Shown: piece after piece, positions 35,229 to 45,020 of the stretch
Layout: every line of letters begins with the position of its first letter
Numbering within the stretch: the stretch's first letter is position 1
Assembly (NCBI GenBank): GCA_023266355.1
Contig: JAHFQM010000001.1
Location: 62,001 to 126,000 of the forward strand
Length of the DNA stretch: 64,000 nt
Direction: 5' to 3'
Source: Aquabacterium sp.
Lineage (GTDB): Bacteria; Pseudomonadota; Gammaproteobacteria; Burkholderiales; Burkholderiaceae_C
Translations under genes and position numbers: made by a program
Notes under the pieces: generated by a model
Database searches by the model: none
The model's input: only the letters and a program-made list of their open reading frames with translations
What the model was told of the DNA's origin: nothing

Positions 35229-36062
35229 TCACGCCTCTGCGGTGTCCGTGCGACTCAGTTCGTCCACCTTCAGCACGATCATGTACTCGTAAATCGCCTG
35301 CAGCATGGCGTAGCGCAAGCCAGCCTTGCCGTCCAGAAAGCCGCGCTTGCCGATGTAAAGCAGCAGGAACTTGATGAACGGCCGCAAGGGCAGGCGGTAG
35401 AACAGTTCCTTCTGGTGGAATCGCCGTTCGTGAAAGTCGCCAGCGGTGAAGGCCTTCAAGACGGAAAAGCCTGCATGGTCGGCGCGGTTGCGCATGATTT
35501 GCTCGGCTTCAAGCCGGCTGTAGCCGTTGTGACGGTCCAGCCAGTGACCCATGCCCTTGCTGAACGGGTGGTGGTCCAGGAAGCCTTGGACCTCGCCCAC
35601 CGGGCCATCGGGCACGGAGATCGGGTTCACCAGCCGCTCGTAGCGCATTTTTTCAGGGCGGAACAGGCGAAGGTAGTAGGGCGACGTCTGCACGTGCTGG
35701 AGCCAGGTGCCCATGAAGAAATCCCGACGCCGCACCCGGAAAGCGACGTGGTTGCCCGGCGCGCTGACGGCCTCCTGAACGGCTCTCACCAAGTCGGGTG
35801 TCATGCGTTCATCCGCATCGATGTAGAAAACCCAGGGGTGCTTGAACGGCAGGTGCTGCAGCCCCCAGTTCTGGTGAGCGGCCCAGTTGTCGAAGGGACG
35901 CTGGGTGACCTTGGCGCCAAATTCCGTGGCGATCTGCACCGTGCGGTCTGTGCTCAGGGAGTCATAGACATGGATGTCGTCCGACCAGGCAACGCTGCGC
36001 AGGCAACTTGGCAGGTCTTGTTGCTCATTCTTGGTCAGGATGATGACGGAAATCTTCGGCAT
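35229..36062 (-). CDS. family 2 glycosyltransferase (WaaE/KdtX-like)
   Basis: A 277-residue GT-A transferase. MPKISVIILTKNEQQDLPSCLRS is the nucleotide-binding start, SDDIHVYDSLSTDRT follows, and the DxD-type metal site is in WVFYIDADERMTPDL. The remainder (MRYERLVNPISVPDG and the C-terminal helices) matches the LPS core beta-glucosyltransferase WaaE type. The ATG at 36062 is set by the family N-terminus; upstream in-frame residues are unrelated. It lies 16 bp after the polymerase candidate. Confidence 0.88.
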   Translation of the reverse strand: MPKISVIILTKNEQQDLPSCLRSVAWSDDIHVYDSLSTDRTVQIATEFGAKVTQRPFDNWAAHQNWGLQHLPFKHPWVFYIDADERMTPDLVRAVQEAVSAPGNHVAFRVRRRDFFMGTWLQHVQTSPYYLRLFRPEKMRYERLVNPISVPDGPVGEVQGFLDHHPFSKGMGHWLDRHNGYSRLEAEQIMRNRADHAGFSVLKAFTAGDFHERRFHQKELFYRLPLRPFIKFLLLYIGKRGFLDGKAGLRYAMLQAIYEYMIVLKVDELSRTDTAEA

Positions 36063-36078
36063 GGCAGCGTGTAGGCAA

Positions 36079-37680
36079 TCAGACAAGCTTGCCAGTTTTC
36101 TGTGACAGCTTTGGGGGCAAGAGTTTGAACAGGCGCAACACAAAGGTGAGCACAGCCATGGTCAGCAGGTACAGCACCAGCCTCTGGGGGGTGTCGCGCA
36201 GCAGGAAGCCGCTCTTGGTGCCGATGGATTCGCCGCCAAGGCCAAAGTGGAAGATCTGCCAGGCCATGCACATGGCCACCGGCGACACCACGAAAGCCTT
36301 GCCGGTTTGGGCCATGCCATCGAAGATCCAGAAACAGGGCAGCAAGAGCAGGATGCATGCAAACGGGAACCAGGGGCCGGCCAGCGCGTAGGCATCGGCC
36401 CAGATCGAGCCGGTGACGTACGCAAAACCTGCACCATGGTGGAGGTTGATGTAGTAGTCACCCATCGAGTAAAGGTGTTGGTCCTTGTCCACTTTGGTTT
36501 CGAAAAAGTCATGCACAGTCTGAGGAAATAGCAGCACCACCCGGAACACCGACAGGGCGGCCGCTTCCCAGCGCTCATCGGGCCTCAGGTCAGACACCAT
36601 GAAGAACATGTTGTCGTGGAACTTGGTTTCGGCGAACCGGGCCAGCAGCGGGTTGCTCAGGTAGTTTTCGTCGTACTGAGAGATCAGGGAGGCCAGGTTG
36701 CTGCTCTCGCGTCGGGCCTCCAGCAGGGGCTTGTCGAGGTACACCTCCCAGGTGTATTGCATCAGCTCGGTGGTGCTCAGGGTGGCTCGTTTGTCTCGGG
36801 CCACCACCATGGCGGTGGCCAGGTCGGTCATCACGGCCATGCCCACTGCCGCCGTCACGCCGAGCACGGCGAGGCCCTTCATGAAGCGACGCGTGACCGG
36901 GTGGGGGGTGTGCAGAAAGTACAGCAGGAAGACCAGCGCCATCTGCATGGGGATGGCGAAGATGCCGCCCCGCCCATTGCGTGCCAGCGACTCGGCCACA
37001 ATGAACAGGCCCAAACCCACCACGAAGGGCAACTGCCTCTTGATGTTGCAATACGTGCCACCCGACATGCGCTGGTAAATCGGGATGAGGAAGGGCAGCC
37101 ACATCATGAAGGCCAGGCCAGCCACGAACTTGCCCCCCACATCACCCATGCCGCCACCGCCCACCAACTGGGCAGCCATCCCGATGGCGCTGAGGCACCA
37201 GATGATGATGGGCGGCGGTGGGCTCAAAGCCCCCAGAGGCCCCCACACGCGGTTGGCCAGCCAGCGGCTGGGGACTTGCAGCGGCAGCAGATACCGGTAA
37301 GCCAGGTGCAGGCCCGTGGCCACGGTGGACACCACGGCCAGCATGAAAAATGTGAACGTCGGGACGCGCAGCATCGCGGACAGCGATTGCCCATCGGCCG
37401 TTTGCGCGATCAAGGCCGCCATCTGCGTGCTGTTGAGCAGCCCCAGCAGGGACAGCGACGACAGCGGGTGGGTGGTCGTCGCCTGGCTGCGCCACAGGTA
37501 GGTCAGTACCACGGTGCAGGAACACAGCACCCAGCCAACGCTCTCGACGTTGTCAGGTGAGCCGTCGATGAACAGCTGCGCCATGCCGGAGGCCACGCAG
37601 AGCACCCACAGCCCGCAAAACAGAAGGTCCTTGACAGTGATGCTTGCGCTTGTGGCCGGCGCGGCCATGGTGGCGTTCAT
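36079..37680 (-). CDS. polytopic membrane protein, candidate EPS polymerase (Wzy), line A
   Basis: A 533-residue protein with about 11-12 hydrophobic segments and a large soluble loop around residues 300-400 that contains WEVYLDKPLLEARRESSNLASLISQYDENYLSNPLL. Wzy polymerases are defined more by topology, such as a large periplasmic loop, than by sequence, so this is the best polymerase candidate of the leftward operon. A functionally different membrane protein cannot be excluded. It is flanked by transferases on both sides. Confidence 0.55.
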   Translation of the reverse strand: MNATMAAPATSASITVKDLLFCGLWVLCVASGMAQLFIDGSPDNVESVGWVLCSCTVVLTYLWRSQATTTHPLSSLSLLGLLNSTQMAALIAQTADGQSLSAMLRVPTFTFFMLAVVSTVATGLHLAYRYLLPLQVPSRWLANRVWGPLGALSPPPPIIIWCLSAIGMAAQLVGGGGMGDVGGKFVAGLAFMMWLPFLIPIYQRMSGGTYCNIKRQLPFVVGLGLFIVAESLARNGRGGIFAIPMQMALVFLLYFLHTPHPVTRRFMKGLAVLGVTAAVGMAVMTDLATAMVVARDKRATLSTTELMQYTWEVYLDKPLLEARRESSNLASLISQYDENYLSNPLLARFAETKFHDNMFFMVSDLRPDERWEAAALSVFRVVLLFPQTVHDFFETKVDKDQHLYSMGDYYINLHHGAGFAYVTGSIWADAYALAGPWFPFACILLLLPCFWIFDGMAQTGKAFVVSPVAMCMAWQIFHFGLGGESIGTKSGFLLRDTPQRLVLYLLTMAVLTFVLRLFKLLPPKLSQKTGKLV

Positions 37681-37689
37681 GCCGAGTCC

Positions 37690-38718
37690 TCAGGCCAGGC
37701 CCACTTCGCGCAGCAAGGACTGCAGCACGACCTGGTTCTGGTTGCCGTCGCGCAGGTAGCGGGCATGCCCGTTCTGCGCAATGGCGTGGCGGCGGGGTTC
37801 GTCCGCCAGCAAGGTGTGGCACCAGGCTGCGCACTCGGAAGCATCGCTCCAGAGCACCGCTTCCAGGCCATCTTCGTACATCGCCGAATGCTCGACAGTG
37901 CGCTCGGCGCAGAACAGCGCGCCCAGCGAGGGAATTTCAAGTGAGCGGGTGGTGTGCAGGTCACGGTTGCCCTTGGAGAGCAAGCCGAGGTTGACGCGGG
38001 CGCACTGGATGGCTTTGGCGTAGTCGTCGCCACCGATGGCGTCGCCCCGCCAGTGGGTGCGCAGTTCGGGCCACTCCGGGGCTTTCTGCCAGTTGCTGCC
38101 CTGGATGGTCAAAGGCACGCCCAGGCGGATGAGTGCCAGCAGGAAGGGGCCCCGCTCGGGCATCCAGGTGCCCAGGAACAGCACGTCGCAATCCCACCGC
38201 GCATGGTCTTCGGGGGTCAAGGCGCGCGGTGCGTGGGTGACTTCATCGGCCGATCTGTGAACACGCACGCAGTGCCGGGCGCCCAACGCCGCCAGCTCGG
38301 GCAGGTTGTCTTCGCGCACCACCGCCAGCAGGTCGTAGGCCTTGGCCCCGCGCCAGTAAGCAGCAAACCGCTGGCGGTCACGCGGCCCGGTCGGGTCGTC
38401 CACGTTGTAGTTGATGACGATGGGGGCGTGCGCGCGGAGCAGCTCGACGGCGCTCGCGGTGAACCACTCACCGCTGTCCACATGGCAGAGGTCGAAGTGG
38501 CGGCCTTGCAGGCTTTGGCGCAGGCCAGCCAGCACCCACGGGGCGAACCAGTGGCCACCCGCACGCCACATGATGCGGTCCACCCAGACGGTGCTTGGCA
38601 GCAGCGTGCGGGGATCGATGTGGTGCACCGTGTGCCCGAGGCGACGGTAGGCGTTGGCCCGGTCCAGGCAGGTGCCCGAGATGGGCCCGAAGTAGAGGAT
38701 GTTCAGCGACTGGCTCAC
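37690..38718 (-). CDS. CgeB-like glycosyltransferase
   Basis: A 342-residue GT-B-like protein of the CgeB/DUF3880 group. SLNILYFGPISGTCLDRANAYRRLGH opens the N-terminal domain; HAPIVINYNVDDPTGPRDRQRF is the typical D-D region; the C-terminal part includes VLFLGTWMPERGPFL and GLLSKGNRDLHTTRSLEIPSLGA, matching the family's T-R-x-x-E-x-P-A-x-G. The start is a GTG at 38716-38718 that overlaps the stop of the upstream GT4 gene (GTGA). The longer in-frame ATG form at 38766 lies within that gene. Confidence 0.78.
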   Translation of the reverse strand: MSQSLNILYFGPISGTCLDRANAYRRLGHTVHHIDPRTLLPSTVWVDRIMWRAGGHWFAPWVLAGLRQSLQGRHFDLCHVDSGEWFTASAVELLRAHAPIVINYNVDDPTGPRDRQRFAAYWRGAKAYDLLAVVREDNLPELAALGARHCVRVHRSADEVTHAPRALTPEDHARWDCDVLFLGTWMPERGPFLLALIRLGVPLTIQGSNWQKAPEWPELRTHWRGDAIGGDDYAKAIQCARVNLGLLSKGNRDLHTTRSLEIPSLGALFCAERTVEHSAMYEDGLEAVLWSDASECAAWCHTLLADEPRRHAIAQNGHARYLRDGNQNQVVLQSLLREVGLA

Positions 38719-39869
38719 AGCAATTCCCGGTAGATGGCCAGCGCCTGGTCGCCGTAGTTGCGCCAACCGCCGATGTGCCGCACCGTTGCCAGCGCCTCTT
38801 GTGAGAGGCGCTGCTGCAGTGCGGGGTCGTCTGCCAGGCCCTGCAGACGATCCGCAATGGCTTGCGGGTTCCGGATGGGAACGATGTAGCCCGCCTTGCC
38901 GCCTTCGATGAGGTCGGGGGCACCGGTGTGCTGGGATCCGATCACGGGGCAGCCACAGGCCAGGGCCTGAGCCAGGACCAGGCCAAAACCTTCCTCAACA
39001 CTGGGCAGCACCAGTGCATGGCTCTGGCTCATGCGGCGGCTGAGTGCCTCCCAGGGCAAATGGCCCAGCAGCACGATGTCGTCGCTCCACAGGCCACGGT
39101 GCTTCATGGCGTCGATGAAGGCCGGGTCAAAAGAGCCGGCGAAACTCAGCGATTTTTGCGGGTGGCGCAGCAGCTTGTAGGCCTGGAGCAGGTAGGGGAT
39201 ACCCTTTCGAAGGTTCATACCACCGGCGAAAAGCACGTCAAAGCTGTCGGTGGCGGCCTGGCCATTGCGCGCGAAGCTCCCCAGGTTGACCCCATAGGGC
39301 AGCCTGCGGAGTTTGTGCGGTGTCACCCCCTGGTCGATGAAGGACTGCACCGCGAAGCCGGACGGCACGGTGATGCAGTCTGCCGCTGCGTACTCGGCTT
39401 CTTCTCGTTCGATGAAGCGGGGGTCCACGCCCAGGTAAGGCATGTCCCAGAGGGCATGTTCTTCCCTCAGGATGCGGTCTTGCACGCGGATGTGCGCCGA
39501 GCCGCGGTCACAGACGAACCGGGCGCCGCGTTGCCTGGCCTTTCGCCCTGACCACAGGGCCGCAGAAGAGAGGCCGACGTACACGTCGCACGGCGGCATG
39601 CGCCACGCCGTGTAGGCATCAAAGCTCAGGCAGTTGGCCCAATCCCATTGCTTGAGCAAGCGGCCTTTGAGCAGGTTGCGGCCTCGCAGGGCCATGTAGG
39701 GCGTGTAGAGCCAAGGGAAGGTCCGCAGCTGCGCCTGCACTTCGCGTTCTTGGCGAAGTTTGAACCGGGGGTAGCCGGTGAAGATGGCGGCCAGCACATC
39801 TCGGTTGGCCATTTCGCGGGCCAACTCGAAAGTGTGAAACTTGCCAACCGCCGACAGCACAACTCTCAT
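38715..39869 (-). CDS. family 4 glycosyltransferase
   Basis: A 384-residue GT-B transferase. The donor domain has VLFAGGMNLRKGIPYLLQAYKLL and VLPSVEEGFGLVLAQALACGCPVIGSQHTGAPDLI. The EX7E motif here has Gln at the second position, a variant that is common in the family. The ATGA overlap with epsI sets the start and shows translational coupling. Donor is unknown. Confidence 0.85.
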   Translation of the reverse strand: MRVVLSAVGKFHTFELAREMANRDVLAAIFTGYPRFKLRQEREVQAQLRTFPWLYTPYMALRGRNLLKGRLLKQWDWANCLSFDAYTAWRMPPCDVYVGLSSAALWSGRKARQRGARFVCDRGSAHIRVQDRILREEHALWDMPYLGVDPRFIEREEAEYAAADCITVPSGFAVQSFIDQGVTPHKLRRLPYGVNLGSFARNGQAATDSFDVLFAGGMNLRKGIPYLLQAYKLLRHPQKSLSFAGSFDPAFIDAMKHRGLWSDDIVLLGHLPWEALSRRMSQSHALVLPSVEEGFGLVLAQALACGCPVIGSQHTGAPDLIEGGKAGYIVPIRNPQAIADRLQGLADDPALQQRLSQEALATVRHIGGWRNYGDQALAIYRELL

Positions 39870-40567
39870 GTGCCCAGCGCGCCTGTCAAGAAGTGCCGCT
39901 GGTTCGGCGAGACGGCCAGCAATGCATCGTTGATGAAGCGTTGCTGCAGGTCGAATGCGTCGGGGTTTCGGGTGATCTCGGACACGCGAAACAGCATGCC
40001 GTCGGTCAGGTAGCCTTGCAGGGCCAGACGGATGCGTTCCAAGTTGCGCTCTTTGGAGCCGCGCGCGATGCCCTCACCGACGCGCAAGAAATACGTGAGC
40101 GGTTCTGTCCGCTCGCCCATGCTGGTTTGCAGGCGAACGGCGTGGATGGTGCCCAGCGAGGTTGCAATGTCGGTGTTGGCGAACGAGTGCACCTTGAAGC
40201 CCTGTGAGGGGTAGCACTGGTCCGGGGTGTGGAGTTGCGTGTCGTTGGTCTGGTCGCGGCCATAGGCGATCGACAGCATGATGACCCGACCCGTGGGCTT
40301 GTGGATGTAGGCGCGCGAGAAGGTCTGGCTGTAGATGCGCTTGAGGCTTTCTTCGACCACCGGGTTGACCACCCGCTGGTTGCCGTTGGGCAATGCCACC
40401 CAGTCGCCAAAACTGGTCGGCATGATGGATTCAAACGCAGGGGTGCCGATCTTGTCCGCCCAGTAGTGATTCGGGCGGAGGTGCTCGGCCAGCGCGACGC
40501 TGCCAGCCATGAAGGCCAGGGCCGTGGCCACCAGCCATGGCTTCAGGGTGAGGGGGCGAAAGATCAT
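39866..40567 (-). CDS. epsI: EpsI family protein, exosortase-associated, copy 1
   Basis: A 233-residue protein of the EpsI family that accompanies exosortases in EPS loci. One N-terminal membrane segment (WLVATALAFMAGSVALAEHL) anchors a periplasmic domain. FGDWVALPNG, YSQTFSRAYI and the conserved Cys segment HTPDQCYPSQGF are the family landmarks. Function is unknown; it is needed with the exosortase for EPS in methanolan-type systems. It directly follows exosortase B copy 1 with an ATGA overlap. Confidence 0.9.
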   Translation of the reverse strand: MIFRPLTLKPWLVATALAFMAGSVALAEHLRPNHYWADKIGTPAFESIMPTSFGDWVALPNGNQRVVNPVVEESLKRIYSQTFSRAYIHKPTGRVIMLSIAYGRDQTNDTQLHTPDQCYPSQGFKVHSFANTDIATSLGTIHAVRLQTSMGERTEPLTYFLRVGEGIARGSKERNLERIRLALQGYLTDGMLFRVSEITRNPDAFDLQQRFINDALLAVSPNQRHFLTGALGT

Positions 40568-41484
40568 GCAGACACTCCTTCGTCGTTGCGACCAGAGACG
40601 CGCTTGGCAATGAGCCTCAACAAGCCATCGGTGGCAATGGTCAGCACCAGGGCGATCACAAAGAGCACGATGCCGGCGAACCCGTGCAGGAAACCCTGGC
40701 CCACCTCATCCCCGAAGTGGTACGTCAACAGGGCAAGGAAGAGCACCCGCGTCATGTTGGCCACGAAGGAAATGGGCACGATCAGGATGCCCAGCACCAC
40801 ATTGCGCAGCAACGAGGTGTGGCGCACCACGTTCAGATAGAAGATGCCCATGGCTTCCAGCATGAACAAGGTGCGCATGCCGGCGCAGGCGTCGGCCACC
40901 AGCAGTTGGTACTGGCCGATGCTCAGCACCACACCGGTGTGGCCGATGGGGTAGCCAAAGTACCAGAGGATTTCAGCGGTGACGATGGAGATGTGCAGCT
41001 TGACGAACTGGCTGATGGGCTCGACCACGAAGCCCGGAATCGGCACCATGAACACCAGGAAAAACAGCGGGAATTTCAGCTTGTTGATCAGCGGGAACCC
41101 GCCGACCATGGCCACCACCCCGATCATCATCGGGATGAAGGCAAACACCTCGAAGTAAATGATGTTGAGGGCGCGGCCGGGTGCATAAAAAACAATCGCA
41201 ATGGCGAACATGACCCAGGCCACCCAGGTGCCCGGTGCGGTGCCGTCGGTGCTGCCCTCGAACTCGGACCAGCGCTGGTGCATGAGCCACAGCGCCAGCG
41301 CGAGCATGATCGGGCCGTGGCTGTGCTCGTCCATCATCCAGATGTTGGCCTGAGCGCTGAAGAGCAAGTCCTTGAGCGTGAGGGCGAACATGCCCAGCAA
41401 GCCCAGGCACAGCACCAAAACGTTCATGGAGACGGGCGGCACGCTGCCCAAACCCACAGGGCGGGTTTCACTCGTGGTAGTCAT
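40564..41484 (-). CDS. xrtB: exosortase B, copy 1
   Basis: A 306-residue integral membrane cysteine transpeptidase-like protein of the exosortase/archaeosortase superfamily. [16 protein letters not shown] is the family's N-terminal loop. The catalytic triad positions are C200 in [14 protein letters not shown]246 in [11 protein letters not shown] and H267 in [10 protein letters not shown]. XrtB-type exosortases occur in EPS loci with EpsI. I see no PEP-CTERM substrate in the window. I chose the ATG at 41484, which overlaps the gmd stop by 17 bp. Confidence 0.92.
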   Translation of the reverse strand: MTTTSETRPVGLGSVPPVSMNVLVLCLGLLGMFALTLKDLLFSAQANIWMMDEHSHGPIMLALALWLMHQRWSEFEGSTDGTAPGTWVAWVMFAIAIVFYAPGRALNIIYFEVFAFIPMMIGVVAMVGGFPLINKLKFPLFFLVFMVPIPGFVVEPISQFVKLHISIVTAEILWYFGYPIGHTGVVLSIGQYQLLVADACAGMRTLFMLEAMGIFYLNVVRHTSLLRNVVLGILIVPISFVANMTRVLFLALLTYHFGDEVGQGFLHGFAGIVLFVIALVLTIATDGLLRLIAKRVSGRNDEGVSA

Positions 41485-42595
41485 ACGCTTGGAATCCTGC
41501 TTGCTTGACCAGGTTGTCGCGCTTGGCCGAGGTGTAGTCGCTGATGACCATCTCACGCACCAGCTCGGCCAGCGTCGTCTTGGGCGTCCAGCCCAGCTTG
41601 GCCTTGGCCTTGCTCGGGTCGCCCAGCAGCGTCTCGACCTCGGTCGGGCGGTAGTAGCGCGGGTCCACCTTGACGATCACGTCGCCCACCTGGCACTTGG
41701 CCAGGATCTCGGCCTCGCCCTGGGCGTTGGTCACCGGCTCGATCTTCGTGACGCGGCCCACTTCGGCCTCGCCTTCGCCTTCGAAGCTCACCGTCACGCC
41801 CAGCTCTTTCGCGGCGAACTCCACGAACTGGCGCACGCTGTACTGCACGCCGGTGGCGATGACGAAGTCTTCTGCGCTGTCTTGCTGCAGCATCAGCCAC
41901 TGCATTTCCACGTAGTCACGCGCGTGGCCCCAGTCGCGCAGCGCGCTCATGTTGCCCAGGTACAGGCAGTCCTGCAGGCCCAGCGCGATGCGGCTGATGG
42001 CGCGGGTGATCTTGCGGGTGACGAAGGTCTCGCCGCGCACCGGGCTCTCGTGGTTGAACAAGATGCCGTTGCAGGCGTACATGCCGTAGGCCTCGCGGTA
42101 GTTCACCGTGATCCAGTAGGCGTACATCTTGGCCACGGCATACGGGCTGCGCGGGTAGAAGGGGGTGGTTTCCTTCTGGGGGATTTCTTGCACCAGGCCG
42201 TAGAGCTCGGAGGTCGAGGCTTGGTAAAAGCGCGTCTTCTTCTCCAGGCCCAGGATGCGGATGGCTTCCAGCAGGCGCAACGCGCCCAGGCCGTCGGCGT
42301 TGGCGGTGTACTCGGGCTCTTCGAAGCTCACGCCCACGTGGGACTGGGCGGCCAGGTTGTAGATCTCGTCGGGCTGGACCTTCTGGACGATGCGCACCAG
42401 AGAGGTGGAGTCGGTCAGGTCACCGTAGTGCAGCACGAAGTTGCGGTTGTTGACGTGCGGGTCCTGGTAGAGGTGGTCGATGCGGTCGGTGTTGAACAGC
42501 GACGAGCGGCGCTTGATGCCATGCACCTCGTAGCCCTTGCCCAGCAGGAATTCCGCCAGGTAAGCGCCGTCCTGCCCCGTCACGCCCGTGATCAA
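41468..42595 (-). repeat. gmd: inverted repeat arm 1 (gmd copy 1)
   Basis: About 1.1 kb matching 49168-50301 in opposite orientation with only scattered synonymous differences in the parts I compared; the segment from 41640 to 41760 is identical. The arms enclose about 6.5 kb containing epsG, epsF, fcl, wecG, xrtB copy 2 and epsI copy 2. Confidence 0.9.
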
Positions 42596-42613
42596 TGCGA
42601 TTTTTTTGCTCAT
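41468..42613 (-). CDS. gmd: GDP-mannose 4,6-dehydratase, copy 1
   Basis: A 381-residue extended SDR making GDP-4-keto-6-deoxymannose, the precursor of GDP-fucose with Fcl. [19 protein letters not shown] is the cofactor loop; [21 protein letters not shown] and the catalytic YAVAK after FYPRSP are present, as is [17 protein letters not shown]. It differs from copy 2 at 49150-50301 only at the first residues and at one Arg/Lys near the C-terminus. It follows epsG by 16 bp. Confidence 0.97.
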   Translation of the reverse strand: MSKKIALITGVTGQDGAYLAEFLLGKGYEVHGIKRRSSLFNTDRIDHLYQDPHVNNRNFVLHYGDLTDSTSLVRIVQKVQPDEIYNLAAQSHVGVSFEEPEYTANADGLGALRLLEAIRILGLEKKTRFYQASTSELYGLVQEIPQKETTPFYPRSPYAVAKMYAYWITVNYREAYGMYACNGILFNHESPVRGETFVTRKITRAISRIALGLQDCLYLGNMSALRDWGHARDYVEMQWLMLQQDSAEDFVIATGVQYSVRQFVEFAAKELGVTVSFEGEGEAEVGRVTKIEPVTNAQGEAEILAKCQVGDVIVKVDPRYYRPTEVETLLGDPSKAKAKLGWTPKTTLAELVREMVISDYTSAKRDNLVKQAGFQAYDYHE

Positions 42614-42629
42614 GAGGAATTTCTTGCAA

Positions 42630-43502
42630 TCAGAACTCGTTGACCAGAACACCTGCGATCTTGATCTTGCTTTTTGTCAGGTGTTTGAGGAGGGCTTGCA
42701 TGTCAGCGGTTTTGCTCTGACGCTTGCGTCCCACCAGCATGGCTGCGCCGCAATGCGTGGCGATGATGCGTGCATCGGGGCCATGGCTGGCCGCGGGCGT
42801 GTCCACGAGCACGTTGTCGAACTTGTTGAGCAATTCACGCAGCAACAGGCTCATGGCGGCGCGTTGCAGCAGTTCGGTGGGGTTCGGCGGCACCGTACCT
42901 GCTGGCAACAGGTAGAGGTTGGGCAGGTGGCTGACAGGCCTGATGACGTTGGCTTCGGTGCGGCCTGCCAGGATGCCGCTGAGGCCCGTGCTGGCTTCGG
43001 CGCCGAAAACTTCGTGCAGGCGAGGGGTGCGCAGGTCGGCGTCAATCACCAGGGTGCGACCGGGCAATTGGCTGAAGGCCGTGGCCAGGTTGGCGGCAAC
43101 GAAGGTCTTGCCCTCAGCGACATCGGCGCTGACGATGGCCAATGCACTGCGCTCAGGCCCCGGGCCCATGGTGCTCGTCAGCAATTGCGTGCGCAGGTCG
43201 CGGAATGCTTCGACGTTTTCGTCAAAGGGGCTGTTGGCCACCACCAACTCTTCGTTGAGTGCGCGCTCGCCGACCGGGGTGTAGGGGTAGTGGAACTGTT
43301 GCGACAGCGCCCAGATCACATCCTCAGTCTGTGCCAGACCGAGGGCCACGACTGCGGCGCCAAAGCGCACGCCATTGCTGCGCTGGTACTCCAGCGCTTG
43401 CATGACTTGCTCGCTGGTCAGGCCTTTGGTCCGTCGCAGGATGTCGCCGAGCGACGGATCCTGAACACTCTGCGCTTGTTGGTTGGATTCGAAATCGTTC
43501 AT
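42630..43502 (-). CDS. epsG: EpsG-type CpsD/BY-kinase-like ATPase with N-terminal MshEN-like motifs, copy 1
   Basis: A 290-residue protein in two parts. Residues 17-40 and 46-69 are two 24-residue motifs separated by 5 residues, in the MshEN pattern (SLG...L...G...L...ALxxQ, then RFG...V...G...V...ALxxQ). Residues about 85-290 are a ParA/BY-kinase-type ATPase with Walker [10 protein letters not shown] (125-133), Walker A' [12 protein letters not shown] and Walker [10 protein letters not shown]. There is no C-terminal tyrosine cluster; the end is [10 protein letters not shown]. It acts with the EpsF chain-length protein encoded just upstream to control polymerisation and export. Confidence 0.9.
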   Translation of the reverse strand: MNDFESNQQAQSVQDPSLGDILRRTKGLTSEQVMQALEYQRSNGVRFGAAVVALGLAQTEDVIWALSQQFHYPYTPVGERALNEELVVANSPFDENVEAFRDLRTQLLTSTMGPGPERSALAIVSADVAEGKTFVAANLATAFSQLPGRTLVIDADLRTPRLHEVFGAEASTGLSGILAGRTEANVIRPVSHLPNLYLLPAGTVPPNPTELLQRAAMSLLLRELLNKFDNVLVDTPAASHGPDARIIATHCGAAMLVGRKRQSKTADMQALLKHLTKSKIKIAGVLVNEF

Positions 43503-43530
43503 GTCGAGCTTACTGCAGGTGGAGGCCGCG

Positions 43531-44958
43531 TCAGTTGTTCATGGTCAAGGCACGAACGGGGGGCTTCTTGTTGAGGCTCAGCCTTGAGGAAAGCTCGCTC
43601 AGCCTGGAAGGCTTCTTGAAGGACGGGATCGAGCCCAGCAACTGCTGCTGGAACAGGGCTTCCACCTCGGACAGCGTGCGCAGGCGGCGGTCGCGGTATT
43701 CGATGAGCAGCGTCAGGATGAGTGAGGCGAGGGCGGCTGCGACGCTGCCCAACATGATGTTGCTGGACACGCGCGGCTCGGACGGGGTGGCGGGCGCCCG
43801 CGCGTACTCCAGTGCCGACACGTTGTTTTGCAAAGCCTGGCTTTCCAAGGCAGAGCTCTGCATGCGTGCCACCACGCCGTCCAGGGCGCGTTGGGCCACA
43901 TCGATGTCGCGTTGCAGGATGGCGGCTTCGTCGCGGATGGTCTTGAGCTTGAGAACCTTGGCGCGTTGCTCTTCCAGTGAGGCTTTGATCTGCGATGCGC
44001 GCGAGGCGTTGACGTTGTTGCTCACACCCAGGCTGCCGGTGACGCGGGTCATTTCCTGGCTGAGTTTGGCGCGCAAGTCGTTGAGCTGGGTTTTGAGTTC
44101 AACGACTTGCGGATGTTGTTCACCCAGCCGTGTGCGCAGTTGCTCCAGTGTGGCTTCAAGGCGAACGATGTCACCTTTGAGGCCGGCCACCAGCGGGCTG
44201 GCCATCACGTCAGGCGATTGGTCGCCGTTGCTGCGCGCGGCATTCTGGCGGCTGCCCGAATCGGCCATGGCGGCTTGCATCCCGACGAATTGGGACGACA
44301 GTTCGTTGAGTCGGGATGTTTCAATGTCCAAACGCTCATCGGTGACGATGAGATTTTGCTTTTGCTGGAACTCCGACAGGCGGGCCTGGGCGGCTTCCAC
44401 GTTCGCTCGCAGGTCGCGGGCATTGGCGTCGAATTGCTGGTTGAACTGCTTGGCCGGCATCGTGCGCATGTCCACCGAGATTTCCAGGTAAGCCTCGATG
44501 AAGGCGTTGACGATGGACGAGGCAAAAGCTGGATCGGCCGCCTTGTAGGTCAGAAAAATCACGGTGGAGCCCCGCGACGGGCGTGCCTGGATGCCCTTGC
44601 GCAGCAGATCGGCCATCCAGAGCTCGAAGTCGCCTGTGGTTTTGGTGGCGTCCTGCCAGCGCTTGCGCATGTCCGGGTTGCTCGTCAGCTTGAGGTTCTT
44701 CACCACACGCAGCGCCACGCGGGAACTGGTGATGATGTCGATCTGGGTCATCAGGTAGGTGGGGTTGCCGATGGTGCCTGCCACCATGCCAGCGATGGGG
44801 TCCGGGTTCTTCACGTCCAGAACGACCGAGCCCTGGGCCGTGTAAGACTTTGGCGCCAGCAGGGTGAGGGTGGTCACGGTGCCGGCGATGAGCAGGAAGG
44901 TCGCCAGGGCGATGGCCCAGCGCGCGCGAAGCACGGTGATCAGTTGTTCAAAGCTCAT
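43531..44958 (-). CDS. epsF: chain-length determinant protein EpsF (Wzz-type PCP), copy 1
   Basis: A 475-residue polysaccharide co-polymerase. MSFEQLITVLRARWAIALATFLLIAGTVTTL is a Wzz-type N-terminus with TM1. A long coiled-coil periplasmic region follows, including NARDLRANVEAAQARLSEFQ. The C-terminal PxxP-like segment (ARAPATPSEPRVSSN) precedes TM2 (LGSVAAALASLILTLLI) and a cytoplasmic tail. It should set EPS chain length with EpsG. It lies 28 bp upstream of epsG and downstream of fcl in the leftward run. Confidence 0.92.
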   Translation of the reverse strand: MSFEQLITVLRARWAIALATFLLIAGTVTTLTLLAPKSYTAQGSVVLDVKNPDPIAGMVAGTIGNPTYLMTQIDIITSSRVALRVVKNLKLTSNPDMRKRWQDATKTTGDFELWMADLLRKGIQARPSRGSTVIFLTYKAADPAFASSIVNAFIEAYLEISVDMRTMPAKQFNQQFDANARDLRANVEAAQARLSEFQQKQNLIVTDERLDIETSRLNELSSQFVGMQAAMADSGSRQNAARSNGDQSPDVMASPLVAGLKGDIVRLEATLEQLRTRLGEQHPQVVELKTQLNDLRAKLSQEMTRVTGSLGVSNNVNASRASQIKASLEEQRAKVLKLKTIRDEAAILQRDIDVAQRALDGVVARMQSSALESQALQNNVSALEYARAPATPSEPRVSSNIMLGSVAAALASLILTLLIEYRDRRLRTLSEVEALFQQQLLGSIPSFKKPSRLSELSSRLSLNKKPPVRALTMNN

Positions 44959-45020
44959 CTTGGAACTCCAGGTGGCGGCGGTCGTGGTCTAAAGCGTTAC
45001 CGGTGGCGTGTGCCGCGGTG

